Counted from the first letter of the stretch, positions 8,005 to 16,646 are shown. The stretch: 64,000 nucleotides of DNA from Kitasatospora cheerisanensis KCTC 2395 (GCF_000696185.1 NZ_KK853997.1:3117723-3181722), one strand, 5' to 3'. The notes: generated by a model not told the origin, from the letters alone. Translations and numbers: made by a program.

Positions 8005-10522
8005 TCAGGATCGGTCCGCCCGGCGGCCGCGGCGCAGCCGGGGCGGGTCAGGAAGCCCTCGGCGAGCGCGTTGGCGAGGCCGATCGCGGGCAGTTCGGAG
8101 GCCTTCTCGTACAGCACGTAGCGGGGTTCCCAGTGCGGCCGGTAGCGGGCGTTGGCCCGGTACAGGGACTCCAGCTGCCACCAGCGCGACAGGAACCGGA
8201 GCACGCCGCGCCACAGCCGCAGCACCGGTCCGGCGCCGAGCCGTTCCTCGAAGACCTCGCGGAACATCGCGAAGTTCAGCGACACCCGCCGCACCGGGAG
8301 GACGCCGTCCCGGGCCTGTTCGAGCAGCCGCGCCACGGTGTACTCGACCAGCCCGTTGTCGGACTCGCGGTCGCGCCGCATCAGGTCCAGCGACAGCCCC
8401 TCCGGGCCCCAGGGCACGAAGGACAGCAGGGCGGCGGTCCGGCCGGCCTCGTCGCGGCACTCGGCGAGCAGGCAGTCGCCGTCGGCGGGGTCGCCGAGCC
8501 GGCCGAGCGCCATCGAGAAGCCGCGTTCGGTGCGGCCGTGCCGCCAGGCGTCGGCGAGCCGGACCAGGTCGGCGAACTCCTCGGCGGGCAGGTCGCGGTG
8601 ACGGCGGATCACCACCCGGTAGCCGGCCCGGGCGACCCGGTTGCAGGTCTGCCGCAGGCCGCGCATCTCCCGCCCGTCGAGGGTGAACCCGGCGGTCTCC
8701 ACCACCGCCTCGTCGCCGAGGTGCAGCGCCCGCAGCCCGGCGACCCGGGCGTACACGGTGCCGCCCTGCTCGCCGGCGCCGGTGACGGCGGGGATCCAGG
8801 CGTGCGCGCGGGCCCGCCGACGCCACTCCTCGATCGCCCCCGGCCAGGCCTCCGGGTCGCCGACCGGGTCGCCGGAGGCCAGCGCGACGCCGTTGACCAC
8901 CCGGTAGGCGACGGCGGCCTTGCCGCTGGCGGAGAAGCACACCGACTTGTCGCGGCGCAGCGCGAAGTAGCCGAGCGAGTCCCGTCCGCCGTGGCGCTCC
9001 AGCAGTCGGCGCAGCTCGGCCTCCTCCTCGGGGCTCTGCCGTTCGCCGCCGCGCGGGGAGCGCAGCAGGATCCGCAGGGTGAGCAGCAGCAGGGCGGTGC
9101 CGAGCAGGTTGAGGGTCAGGTCGATCCAGCGCGGCACGTCGACGTCGCCGACCCGGACGACGCCGGACAGGGTGACCAGCCGCAGCAGCCCGTACCGGGC
9201 GGCCTCGCCCCAGGACGGTTCGCCGTCGGCGTGCGCGAGCCGGACGGCGACCGCGCCGAGGCCGGTGAGCAGCGCCCCGCCGGCGGCCAGCACGGCGGCG
9301 GCCAGCGGCAGGTTGCCGCGTCCGCCGCGCACCCGGAAGACGGGGCGGCCGAGCAGCAGGGCCAGCAGCAGGGCGAGGGTGAGCGCGGCGGACACCCAGT
9401 TGAACGGGTGAGCGCGGAACTCGGGGAAGGCCAGCGCCAGCGCGAACAGCGCGGCGTGCACCAGGGCGACGGCCAGCGCGGCGATCCAGGCGGCGCGCTT
9501 GCGGCGGCGCAGCATGACGGCGAGCAGCCCGGCCAGCAGGGCGGTGGTGAAGCCGGAGGTGACCAGCGCGGGCGTGAAGTACTCGCCGCGGTCGACCCGT
9601 TCGACCTGGGCGCGGAACGGGGCGATCAGCGCGCCGAGCAGGTCGATCACCGTGGCGATCCGCAGGTACCACTGGGCGAACGCGGCGCAGCGCAGCCGCC
9701 AGGGCGCGGGCGGCGGCGGTTCGACGGCGGGCGGCGGCTCGGGCGCGGCGGGGCCGCCGGCACAGGCGCGACGGGTCCGGGCTCGGCGTCGGGGGTGCCG
9801 GCCAGCAGGTCGTAGGCGGCGGTCTTGGCGGCGACCAGGCGGCGGTGGATGCGTTCCTCGCGCCGCTCGGCGCGGGCCAGGCGGCGCGGCCGGGAGCGGT
9901 AGCGCCAGCGGGCCCACGGGCTCTGCGGCCGGGCCAGCCGGAGGGCGCCGACCACGGCGAGCGGCCAGAGCATGATGCCGAGCAGCCCGGTCCAGGTCTT
10001 GCCCTTGAGCAGGCTGACCACCACCAGGGCGAGCAGCACGCAGGCCCCGGCCAGGGTGGCCCCGTCGGGGTGGCGGGCGAAGCCGCCGAGCGGGAGTTCG
10101 CCGAGCAGCAGCAGCCCGATGGTGGCGACGGCAAGCATCACGGCGTCCACCGAGGTGCGGCCCTGGGTGGACCAGTAGACGTCCTTGAGGTGCAGGACGA
10201 GCGCGAACTCGTCCAGCACGAGCCCGCAGCCGACGCCGAACCCGAAGCCGAGCAGGTTCCACCAGGCGCCGCCGTCGCCGCGCAGCGCGAACGCGGCGAC
10301 GCCGCAGATCAGCAGCAGGGCCTGGCCGAACACCACGTGGTGGATGTGCAGCCCGCCGGGGGTGACGTTGCCGGGCCACCAGCGGACCTGGGCGCGGATC
10401 AGGCGGGTGCTGATCCGGATGAACAGGAAGGACAGCACCAGGCCGAGCAGCAGCAGGAACAGCGGCTCCCGTCCGGTGTCGACGATCCGGTCCCGGTAGG
10501 CGTCCAGCAGCGACTGCCACAT
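8005..10522 (-). CDS. Membrane protein with C-terminal phosphatidylglycerol lysyltransferase domain (two frameshifts in this sequence)
   Basis: The frame from ATG 10522 encodes a membrane domain (MWQSLLDAYRDRIV..., six or seven helices, motif GNVTPGGLHIHHVVFGQA) and a basic, Pro-rich linker. It then loses frame at the G run 9750-9753. Adding one base joins it in frame to WRLRCAAFAQWYLRIATV and the MprF/DUF2156-type aminoacyl-transferase domain (GYFALRRDKSVCFS, VAYRVVNGVALASGDPVGD, SLDLMRRD). A second missing base at 8040-8043 restores the natural ending RLRRGRRADRS and stop at 8005. With both bases the gene is 840 codons. The product would transfer lysine from Lys-tRNA to phosphatidylglycerol. 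Without the corrections the second half runs on in frame into the sortase, which I do not believe is real. Confidence 0.75.
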
Positions 10523-10807
10523 CGGCGGGTGCGACCTCCGTGTCCAGGGTGCGATCCGGTCCTGCCATCTGACGCCAGGTCAGCTGCCGGACGCCGGTGC
10601 CGCTCCGGCCCGGTGCGCCGAACAGGTGACCCTTCCGCTGCGGCGTCCCCCGGTCATCCGTACCCGGGGCCGTGCTTACCGGCGTGGCGCGGCTGCCCGT
10701 GCCATGCTGAGGCCGACTCCCCCGGACGACGCATCAGTCATTTCATCTGATGGACCGCCCCTCCGGCCGGTGCCTTCCCCTTACTCCCTGGTGAACGGAT
10801 GTGAGAC

Positions 10808-12105
10808 ATGGACGCCCTCTCCCGCAGGTCGCTGCTGGCCGCCGGTGCGGCGACCGCCGCCACCCTCGCGGCCGGCTGCGCGAGCACCTCCGGGAGCGGG
10901 GGCGCCGCCCCGCCCGCCCAGGCCGACGGCCTCACCTCGAACGGCAGCGCCGCGGTCCCCAGGCCCCCCGCCACCCTGATCGGCGACGGCTCCACCTCCG
11001 ACACCGGCCCGCAGCCCAACCAGCCCACCCCCGAACCGCTCGAACCCGGCCAGAAGCCCCCGCAGTTCGTGGTGTTCTCCTGGGACGGCGCGGGCGAGCT
11101 CGACGACCGCCTGTTCAGCCGGTTCCGGCAGCTCGCCAAGGACCACAACGCCGCCATGACCTTCTTCCTCTCCGGCATCTACACCCTGCCCGAGTCGAAG
11201 AAGTCGATGTACCACCCGCCGCAGCACCCCGTCGGCGCCTCCGACATCGGCTACCTGAGCGACCAGCACATCCGCGCCACCGTCGAGCAGATCAGCGCCG
11301 CCTGGCTGGACGGCCACGAGATCGGCACCCACTTCAACGGGCACTTCTGCGGCTCCAACGGCGGCGGCCGCTGGTCCCCCGAGGACTGGGACAGCGAGAT
11401 CCAGCAGGCGATGGACTTCGTCATGAACTGGAAGACCAACACCGGCTTCACCGACCTCCCGGCCTTCCCCTTCGACTACCGCAAGGAACTCATCGGCGGC
11501 CGCACCCCCTGCCTGGAGGGCCAGCGCGGCCTGCTGCCCACCGCGGTCAAGCGCGGCTGGAAGTACGACAGTTCGGGCCCCGGCGGCCTGCAGATGTGGC
11601 CGCAGAAGTTCGCCGGCGGCGCGCTCTGGGACATGCCGCTGCAGTCCATCCCGTTCCCCGGGCACACCTTCCAGGTGCTCTCGATGGACTACAACATCAT
11701 GTACAACCAGTCCGGCGACAACACCAAGGGCGACCCCGGCCGCCGCGCCTTCTGGCAGACCCAGGCCCGGGACTCCTACCTGGCCGGCTTCGACCGCGCC
11801 TACAACGGCAACCGGGCCCCGTTCATCATCGGCAACCACTTCGAGGGCTGGAACGGCGGCATCTACATGAACGCCGTCGAGGAGACCCTGAAGGCGATCG
11901 CCGACAAGCCCGAGGTCCGGATGGTCTCCTTCCGCCAGCTCGTCGAATGGCTGGAGGTGCAGGACCCGGCCGTGCTCAAGAAGCTCCAGGCCCTCACCCC
12001 CGGCCAGGCCCCCGCCGAGGGCTGGCACAGCTACCTCGGCGGGACGGGCGCCGCGGCCTCCGCCCCGCCCGCCCGTCCGTCCCGCCGGTCGCCGGCGGCA
12101 AGTGA
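10808..12105 (+). CDS. Secreted lipoprotein/Tat-type polysaccharide-deacetylase-like protein (frameshift near 3' end)
   Basis: About 432 residues. The N-terminus (DALSRRSLLAAGAATAATLAAGCAS) combines a twin-arginine motif (SRRSLL) with a lipobox-like LAAGC, so it is exported and probably lipid-anchored. The body has the NodB-like polysaccharide deacetylase pattern: FVVFSWDGAGELDD (motif 1, with D in place of the usual TFDD) and GHEIGTHFNGHFCG (HxxxH). Catalysis is therefore uncertain. One base is missing in the C run 12063-12066; adding it gives the ending PSVPPVAGGK and stop at 12105. As printed, the frame reads on to 12451 across the repeat and into the opposite gene. Confidence 0.75.
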
Positions 12106-12130
12106 CACGGGCCCCGGCTCCCCGGCCCTC

Positions 12131-12187
12131 AGCTTCTCTGCTCTCGGCTCTCGGCTCTCGGCTCTCTGCTTCTCTGCTCTCAGCTCT
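12131..12187. repeat. Pyrimidine-rich tandem repeat (GCTCTCG units)
   Basis: Three perfect copies of GCTCTCG (12140-12160) plus one imperfect copy, flanked on both sides by the 11-mer CTTCTCTGCTC. It lies between the deacetylase-like gene and the convergent MFS gene and covers the last codons of the latter. It has the look of slippage-generated sequence. Confidence 0.8.
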
Positions 12188-13628
12188 TCGGCCGGGCCAC
12201 CGCCGCCCGGCCGGAGAGCGCCGCGCCGACCAGCGCCACCGCCGGCATGGTCAGGAACACCGCCGCGAACGCCCCCGCCGGCAGCGAGGCGTCCCGGGCC
12301 ACCGCGCTCACCGCGCCGCCGCCCAGCGCCGCGAACAGCACGCCCGCCAGGCCGGTCAGCAGCACGTTGCCCAGCGCGTCGCTCAACTGAAGCGCCGCCG
12401 AGTTCTCCCCGGTCTCCTCCGGCGCCGACAGCCGCATCATCAGCACGCTGATGCTGGCGATCGCCAGGCCCATGCCGACCCCGCCGACCGCCCAGGCCAC
12501 CGCCGTCACCCACACCGGCACCAACGCGAACAGCACCAGCGCCGCCCCGCCGATCGCCACCGCGGTCAGCACGAACCCGTAGCGGATCATCGCCTCCCGG
12601 TACCGCTCCGCGCCCGGCCGGCCCTGCAGCCACGACCCGAGCGCCCAGGACAGTCCGCCCGGGGCCAGCGTCAGACCGGCCATCGTCACCGACAGGCCGC
12701 GCTGGGTCTGCATCATCAGCGGGATGAACAGCTCGGACGCGAAGAACGCGCCCGCCGCCAGCCCGCGCAGCAGGATCACCGTCGGCAGGCCGCGGGCCGC
12801 CCGCAGCGTGCCCTTCGGCAGCAGGCGCAGCACCGCCGGGCCGATCAGCGCCACCCCGGCCGCCGCGGGCAGCAGCGCCCAGCCGTCCAGCCGCTGGCCG
12901 GCGTACTGCAGCAGCGCCGCGCCGACCGCGACCATCGCCGCGTCCCGGGTCCGCCGCCAGTCGTACGGCTGCGCGCGCAGCGGCGGCTGGCGGCGCTCCG
13001 AGCGGCGCAGCGCCGGGCCCATCACCGCGAGCGGCAGCAGCACCAGCACCGGCACCGCGAGGAACACCCAGCGCCAGCCGAGGTGCTGGGTGACGGCGCC
13101 GGAGATCACCGGGCCGAGGATCGACGGCAGCACCCAGGCCGCCGAGAACGCCGCGAACACCGCCGGCCGGAGCCGCTCGGGGAACGCCCGGCCGACCACC
13201 ACGTACAGCGCGACGATCACCAGCCCGCCGCCGAGGCCCTGCACCGCCCGGCCCGCGACGAACATCCACATGTTCACCGCGGTGCCCGCCGTCACCAGTC
13301 CGGCCGCGAACACCGCGATCCCGCTGAACAGCGGCGCGAGCGGCCCGCGCCGGTCGCACCACTGCCCGGAGACCACCATCGCCAGCAGCGTGGTGGTGAA
13401 GTACGCGGAGAACGCGAACGCGTACAGGCCGATGCCGTCGAGCTGCCGGGCGGCGGTCGGCATCGCGGTGTTCACCGCGGTCGCCTCGAAGGCCAGCAGC
13501 AGCACCACCGAGACGATGCCCAGGGTCAGCGCCCGCCAGGGGCCGCCGAGCACTCCTGAGGTGCCGTCGTCGTGGTCGTCGGGTATCTGTCGCGGTGCTG
13601 CCGGTTCGGCCTGGGAGGTGGTGGTCAC
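12180..13628 (-). CDS. MFS drug-efflux transporter (14-TM DHA2-like)
   Basis: 482 residues, ATG start at 13628. About 12-14 hydrophobic helices. The MFS motif A region GQWCDRRGPLAPLFSG and motif C-like GWRWVFLAVPVLVLL are visible, as is VAGRAVQGLGGGLVIVALYVVV, which is typical of the EmrB/QacA-type proton-coupled multidrug exporters. The N-terminus is a 30-residue hydrophilic tail. No adjacent TetR or MarR repressor is present, so regulation and substrate are unknown. Confidence 0.85.
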   Translation of the reverse strand: MTTTSQAEPAAPRQIPDDHDDGTSGVLGGPWRALTLGIVSVVLLLAFEATAVNTAMPTAARQLDGIGLYAFAFSAYFTTTLLAMVVSGQWCDRRGPLAPLFSGIAVFAAGLVTAGTAVNMWMFVAGRAVQGLGGGLVIVALYVVVGRAFPERLRPAVFAAFSAAWVLPSILGPVISGAVTQHLGWRWVFLAVPVLVLLPLAVMGPALRRSERRQPPLRAQPYDWRRTRDAAMVAVGAALLQYAGQRLDGWALLPAAAGVALIGPAVLRLLPKGTLRAARGLPTVILLRGLAAGAFFASELFIPLMMQTQRGLSVTMAGLTLAPGGLSWALGSWLQGRPGAERYREAMIRYGFVLTAVAIGGAALVLFALVPVWVTAVAWAVGGVGMGLAIASISVLMMRLSAPEETGENSAALQLSDALGNVLLTGLAGVLFAALGGGAVSAVARDASLPAGAFAAVFLTMPAVALVGAALSGRAAVARPKS

Positions 13629-13718
13629 CTCGATATGGTAAGTGCCGTCACGGCATTTTGATCCTGACCTCGGGGCGGAACGGGACTACCCCGCCAGGCC
13701 TAGGACCTCGGCCGATCG

Positions 13719-14033
13719 TCAGTGGAGCGCCTTCAGGCCGACCACGCCGGCGACGATCAGCACCAGGCAGGTGACCCGGGCCGCGCTCACCGTGTCCCCC
13801 ATCGCCGCCATCCCGTACAGCGCCGTGCCCACCGCGCCGATGCCGACCCACACCGCGTAGCCCGTCCCCAGCGGGATCGACCGCATCGCGTACGCCAGCC
13901 CGCCCATGGACAACGCCAGCGCCACCGCGAACACCAGGCTCGGCACCAGCCTCGAGAACCCCCGGCTGCACTCCAGGGCCACCGCCCAGACGGTCTCCAG
14001 CACACCGGCGACGATCAGAACCATCCACGCCAT
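13719..14033 (-). CDS. gdx: SMR-family guanidinium exporter (Gdx/SugE type)
   Basis: 104 residues, four helices; ATG 14033 with GAGGAG upstream. It has the SugE/Gdx signature: AWMVLIVAGVLETVWAVAL with the essential membrane Glu13 and Trp16, SRGFSRLVPS, the PLGTGYAVWVGIGAVG segment with Tyr and Trp of helix 3, and the end VVGLKALH. Gdx proteins are dual-topology homodimers that exchange guanidinium for protons. The assignment is strengthened by the guanidine-III riboswitch directly upstream. It stands alone, so a heterodimeric SMR pair is unlikely. Confidence 0.92.
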   Translation of the reverse strand: MAWMVLIVAGVLETVWAVALECSRGFSRLVPSLVFAVALALSMGGLAYAMRSIPLGTGYAVWVGIGAVGTALYGMAAMGDTVSAARVTCLVLIVAGVVGLKALH

Positions 14034-14068
14034 GACGACGGACTCCTCGCAGTAGTCGAAACACCTAC

Positions 14069-14110
14069 CGCGCCGTCTTGTCATACCGGGTACGACGCAC
14101 CTCGTCCGGG
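14069..14110 (-). promoter_or_regulatory. Guanidine-III riboswitch (ykkC-III)
   Basis: On the minus strand the leader reads CCGGACGAGGTGCGTCGTAC, then CCGGTATGACAAGACGGCGC. This matches the ykkC-III consensus pseudoknot almost base for base, including the invariant ACGAGG and GACAAGACGGCGC elements. It ends about 20 nt before the GAGGAG of the gdx gene, so it most likely controls translation initiation by exposing the ribosome-binding site when guanidinium binds. Confidence 0.93.
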
Positions 14111-14190
14111 ACGGGCCACCAGCACCCGCCTCGCTTCCGACCGTAGCACAGCCCCGGCCCAGGAATTCCTCCCCGAATTACCGCCATCTA

Positions 14191-14221
14191 TTGACGCCGC
14201 ACCGAAGCCGCCCGCTATAGT
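14191..14221 (+). promoter_or_regulatory. Sigma-70-type promoter for Cys-rich ORF / tRNA-Cys unit
   Basis: TTGACG (14191-14196), 19-nt spacer, TATAGT (14216-14221). Both hexamers are close to the HrdB consensus, but the spacer is one or two bases longer than ideal. Transcription would begin near 14228, giving a 5' leader of about 45 nt that starts with the GAATTCACCGG repeat (14222-14232). Confidence 0.65.
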
Positions 14222-14271
14222 GAATTCACCGGAACGAACCGGAGCAGCCCCACGGACGGCAGGAGAAGGCG

Positions 14272-14358
14272 ATGAACAGGAAGACGGTGGCCCTCGCAGC
14301 GCCCCGCACCTGTGCCCCCTGTCCCGGCTGCCGGTGTTCCCTCTCCTGTTGCGCCTGA
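14272..14358 (+). CDS. 28-residue cysteine-rich mini-ORF ahead of tRNA-Cys
   Basis: ATG 14272 is preceded by AGGAGAAGG at ideal spacing. The peptide starts MNRKTVALAAPRT, and the second half is CAPCPGCRCSLSCCA: six Cys in the last fifteen residues. Four of the six Cys codons are TGT, the codon normally avoided in such a GC-rich genome. The ORF sits 50 nt downstream of a good promoter and 52 nt upstream of a tRNA-Cys, so both are probably on one transcript. It could be a Cys-sensing leader peptide (attenuator-like), a metal-binding peptide or a chance ORF. I recognise no family. The link to tRNA-Cys is what favours a sensing role; that is inference. Confidence 0.55.
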   Translation: MNRKTVALAAPRTCAPCPGCRCSLSCCA

Positions 14359-14410
14359 CCGCAACCCCCCGCGCCGACAGGCTCGTTGACGCCTGCGCGC
14401 ACCCTCTCAC

Positions 14411-14482
14411 GACCGTGTGCCCGAGTGGTTCAGGGAACCGTCTGCAAAACGGTTTACACGGGTTCGATTCCCGTCACGGTCT
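14411..14482 (+). tRNA. tRNA-Cys (anticodon GCA), atypical copy
   Basis: A full cloverleaf can be drawn. Acceptor GACCGTG/CACGGTC (7 bp); D-stem CCC/GGG with a 10-nt loop; anticodon stem ACCGT/ACGGT with loop CTGCAAA, anticodon GCA at 14444-14446; 4-nt variable loop; T-arm ACGGG TTCGATT CCCGT; discriminator T at 14482. U73 and GCA are the main cysteine identity elements. The pair 2:71 is A:U instead of the usual G:C. CCA is not encoded. From memory, the standard Streptomyces tRNA-Cys lies in a Gly-Cys-Val cluster; this one is isolated and may be an extra copy. Confidence 0.9.
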
Positions 14483-14488
14483 CTTTCC

Positions 14489-14535
14489 GGAATTCACCGG
14501 CCGCCATTTCCGCACCACGGCGCCCGGTGAATTCC
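14489..14535 (+). terminator. 17-bp hairpin downstream of tRNA-Cys
   Basis: Arms 14489-14505 (GGAATTCACCGGCCGCC) and 14519-14535 are complementary at 16 of 17 positions, with a 13-nt loop. There is no U-tract. The left arm repeats an 11-mer (GAATTCACCGG) found at 14222-14232, right after the promoter. The transcript's 5' end could therefore pair with the right arm in place of the left one. This may be an intrinsic terminator or a switchable structure. Confidence 0.6.
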
Positions 14536-14595
14536 GCTGCCATTTTCCACCGGGCTTTTCCTTCCCGTACCGCCGGGACGCCCGGAAAAGGCGAC

Positions 14596-14635
14596 GGGCG
14601 CCGGTGCCGGTCCCTCAGGACCTCCACCGGCGCCC
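14596..14635 (-). terminator. Hairpin after type VII operon
   Basis: Inverted repeat GGGCGCCGGT / ACCGGCGCCC (14596-14605, 14626-14635), 18 bp beyond the stop codon of the Gly-rich T7SS protein. Likely the terminator of that operon. Confidence 0.6.
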
Positions 14636-14652
14636 GCCGTACCGTGTGCCCG

Positions 14653-16188
14653 CTACTCGATGACCGGCGGGTTCGCCGTGCCACCGCGCCAGGTCTCCTC
14701 GTCCTCGGTCAGGTAGTCGGGACGGTGACCCTCGTTCTTCTTCTTCCGGTTGGCGCCACCGGAGCCCGGCGCGCCGTGCATGCCGGCCGCGCCGCCCTGT
14801 CCGGCGCCCCGGCCCTTGCCGATGCCCGAACCGCCCTCGGTGAAGGCCCGGCCGCCGGCGCCGCCGGCCTTGGCGCCGCCGATCGTGCCACCGGCCTTGC
14901 GCACCAGGCCGCTGCCACCCTTGGCACCGCCGCCCTTCGCGCCACCGGCGCCACCCATGCCGCCACCGTGCATGCCGCCCATGCCGCCGGCGCCCGTCGC
15001 GCCGCGGCCGCCCGCGGCGCCGGCACCGGTACCGGCACCACCGGCCCCGGCGCCGCCGACCTTGCCCGCGCCACCGACTCCGCCGGCACCGCCGGCCTTG
15101 CCCGTGCCGCTGCCGCCGCCGGTACCGAGACCACCCGTCCCGAGACCGCCGGTACGACCGCCGCCGGACCCGCCGCCGGGAATGTAGCCACCGCCACCGA
15201 TGCCCGGCACGATGCCGCCGCCACCGATGCCACCGCCACCGATCCCGCCACCGCCGGTCCCGGGCCCGGGCAGGGTTCCCACCCCGCCCGGCAACCCGCC
15301 CCCGGGCACCCCGGGCAGCCCGCCACCGGTCTCCGGCGGCTTCCACCCGTCAAGCCCGGTCGACGGAGGCGTCACCGGCCGCACCGGATCGATCCCCGGG
15401 TAAATCGTCTCCTTGTGCTGCCCCGGATCCGTCGGCTGCGGAACCCCCGGCGTCGGCACCGTCGGCTGATGCCCCGGCACGAACCCGGGCGGATTCGTCT
15501 GCTGCGGCGGCAACTTGGGCGGCAACATGGGGGGCGGCGGCGACACCGGCGGAATGCTGCCCTTGCCACCCGGGTCGTCCGGCTTGGGCGGGTAGGGCTG
15601 GCCGCCCTCCCACTGCCCCTGCCCGTCGTCCGGCGCGGGCATCTGGGCCGCGGCCTGCTCGTAGTAGGGCGCCAGGTACTCCATCGTTCCGATGGCGTAC
15701 TGGTGCTGGATCTCCGTGGCGGACAGCTCGTCGTAGTTCTTGTTGACCGCCGAGAAACGGTCCATGCCGGCCGCCAGGTCGGCCTTGAACTGCGCGTCCG
15801 ACCGGTCTCCGAGGTCACCGATGAACTTCAGGCCGCTGTCCAGGTGACTGGGCACGCTGATCTGCGACATCTGGTCCTTGGTCGCCCGCAGGGCGTTCGC
15901 CGCGAGGTGCATCGCCGAGGATGTCTTGGCAGCGTGCTCAGCCGTGTTGGAGAGGCTGGTCTGGATCTGCGCGGCCTTGGCCGCGAAGCCCTGGGCCGCG
16001 GCACCGTCCCAGTTCGACATGGCGTGCTCGACGGCCTGCTGGAGTTCCGCCGCGGCGGACTGCAGATCGGTGCTGGCCATACCCCAGTGCTCTGCGGCAG
16101 AGGTGAGGTTCTCGGGGCGGGCGTTCGACACCATCCCCTTGAGGGGGATCAGTGCCTGCTGCTCGAACTCGTGAATCCGGTCTGCCAT
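14653..16188 (-). CDS. WXG/PPE-like type VII secretion substrate with Gly-rich tail
   Basis: 511 residues from ATG 16188, one base after the stop of the preceding WXG-like gene. Residues 1-190 are predicted helical, with a WxG-type turn (HAMSNWDGAAAQGFAAKAAQ), the signature of ESX/T7SS targets. Residues 190-300 are Pro-rich. Residues 300-475 are long Gly-Gly-Ala repeats with GGxG tracts. The end RPDYLTEDEETWRGGTANP is a conserved C-terminal motif of these Streptomyces proteins. It is predicted to be exported through a type VII system as a partner of the small protein next to it. The repeat tail resembles PE_PGRS-like proteins by composition only. Confidence 0.8.
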   Translation of the reverse strand: MADRIHEFEQQALIPLKGMVSNARPENLTSAAEHWGMASTDLQSAAAELQQAVEHAMSNWDGAAAQGFAAKAAQIQTSLSNTAEHAAKTSSAMHLAANALRATKDQMSQISVPSHLDSGLKFIGDLGDRSDAQFKADLAAGMDRFSAVNKNYDELSATEIQHQYAIGTMEYLAPYYEQAAAQMPAPDDGQGQWEGGQPYPPKPDDPGGKGSIPPVSPPPPMLPPKLPPQQTNPPGFVPGHQPTVPTPGVPQPTDPGQHKETIYPGIDPVRPVTPPSTGLDGWKPPETGGGLPGVPGGGLPGGVGTLPGPGTGGGGIGGGGIGGGGIVPGIGGGGYIPGGGSGGGRTGGLGTGGLGTGGGSGTGKAGGAGGVGGAGKVGGAGAGGAGTGAGAAGGRGATGAGGMGGMHGGGMGGAGGAKGGGAKGGSGLVRKAGGTIGGAKAGGAGGRAFTEGGSGIGKGRGAGQGGAAGMHGAPGSGGANRKKKNEGHRPDYLTEDEETWRGGTANPPVIE

Positions 16189-16189
16189 G

Positions 16190-16519
16190 TCAGCCCAACT
16201 CCTGCTGGTACTTCACCATGGTGGCCTCGTTCTCGGCTTCCTGACCCTTGTAGGCGCTGTTGGCCGTGTGGGTCTTGTCCCCGAACTCGTTGATCAGCCC
16301 GTTCAGCCCGTTGATCGTGTCCTTGAGCCAGAGCTGAACCCGCGAGTGTGCCTGGTACAGCGTGGTGGCATGGCTGAAGTTCGCGCCGAAGTCGGACTCG
16401 GCAAGCGCAGTACCGTGACTGCTCTTGTCTGCTGTCTGAGCCATGTTCTGCTGGATCTGCCGCAGTCGTTTCACGACTGCCTCCAGCTCGTCTGTGTTGA
16501 CGCGGAATCCGTCGGCCAC
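16190..16519 (-). CDS. Small WXG100-like type VII secretion protein
   Basis: 109 residues from GTG 16519, preceded by GGAGGAGAGG. All-helical: DELEAVVKRLRQIQQNMAQT, then a central turn and QLWLKDTINGLNGLINEFGDKT. The length, the two long helices and the absence of a signal peptide fit an ESX target or heterodimer partner. The classic W-x-G is not clear. Its stop codon and the next ATG are one base apart, so the two products are made in equal amounts and probably pair. It shares the operon with two mycosins. Confidence 0.7.
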   Translation of the reverse strand: MADGFRVNTDELEAVVKRLRQIQQNMAQTADKSSHGTALAESDFGANFSHATTLYQAHSRVQLWLKDTINGLNGLINEFGDKTHTANSAYKGQEAENEATMVKYQQELG

Positions 16520-16646
16520 GTGGCCCTCTCCTCCCCCTGGAGTGTCGAATGCTTCCCCGTTCGCGCACCCAACCAACCTGCGCCAAGGTTCAGTTAGTCG
16601 GAGCGGTCAATCGTATCGCTAACACTGTGCCTACACCCATACACCG

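Noticed and set aside
7293..10568. Single 1091-residue open frame joining lysyltransferase and sortase
   Set aside because: The join lacks a plausible linker and only appears because a base is missing at 8040-8043. With that base the transferase ends naturally and the sortase has its own ribosome-binding site.
12131..12187. CRISPR-like repeat
   Set aside because: Units are 7 bp without spacers; it is a simple tandem repeat, as is 63632-63659.
10808..12451. 547-residue read-through of the deacetylase-like gene
   Set aside because: The extension has Pro/Ser/Arg-rich nonsense composition, runs over a simple repeat and into an opposite gene. One added C gives a natural end at 12105.
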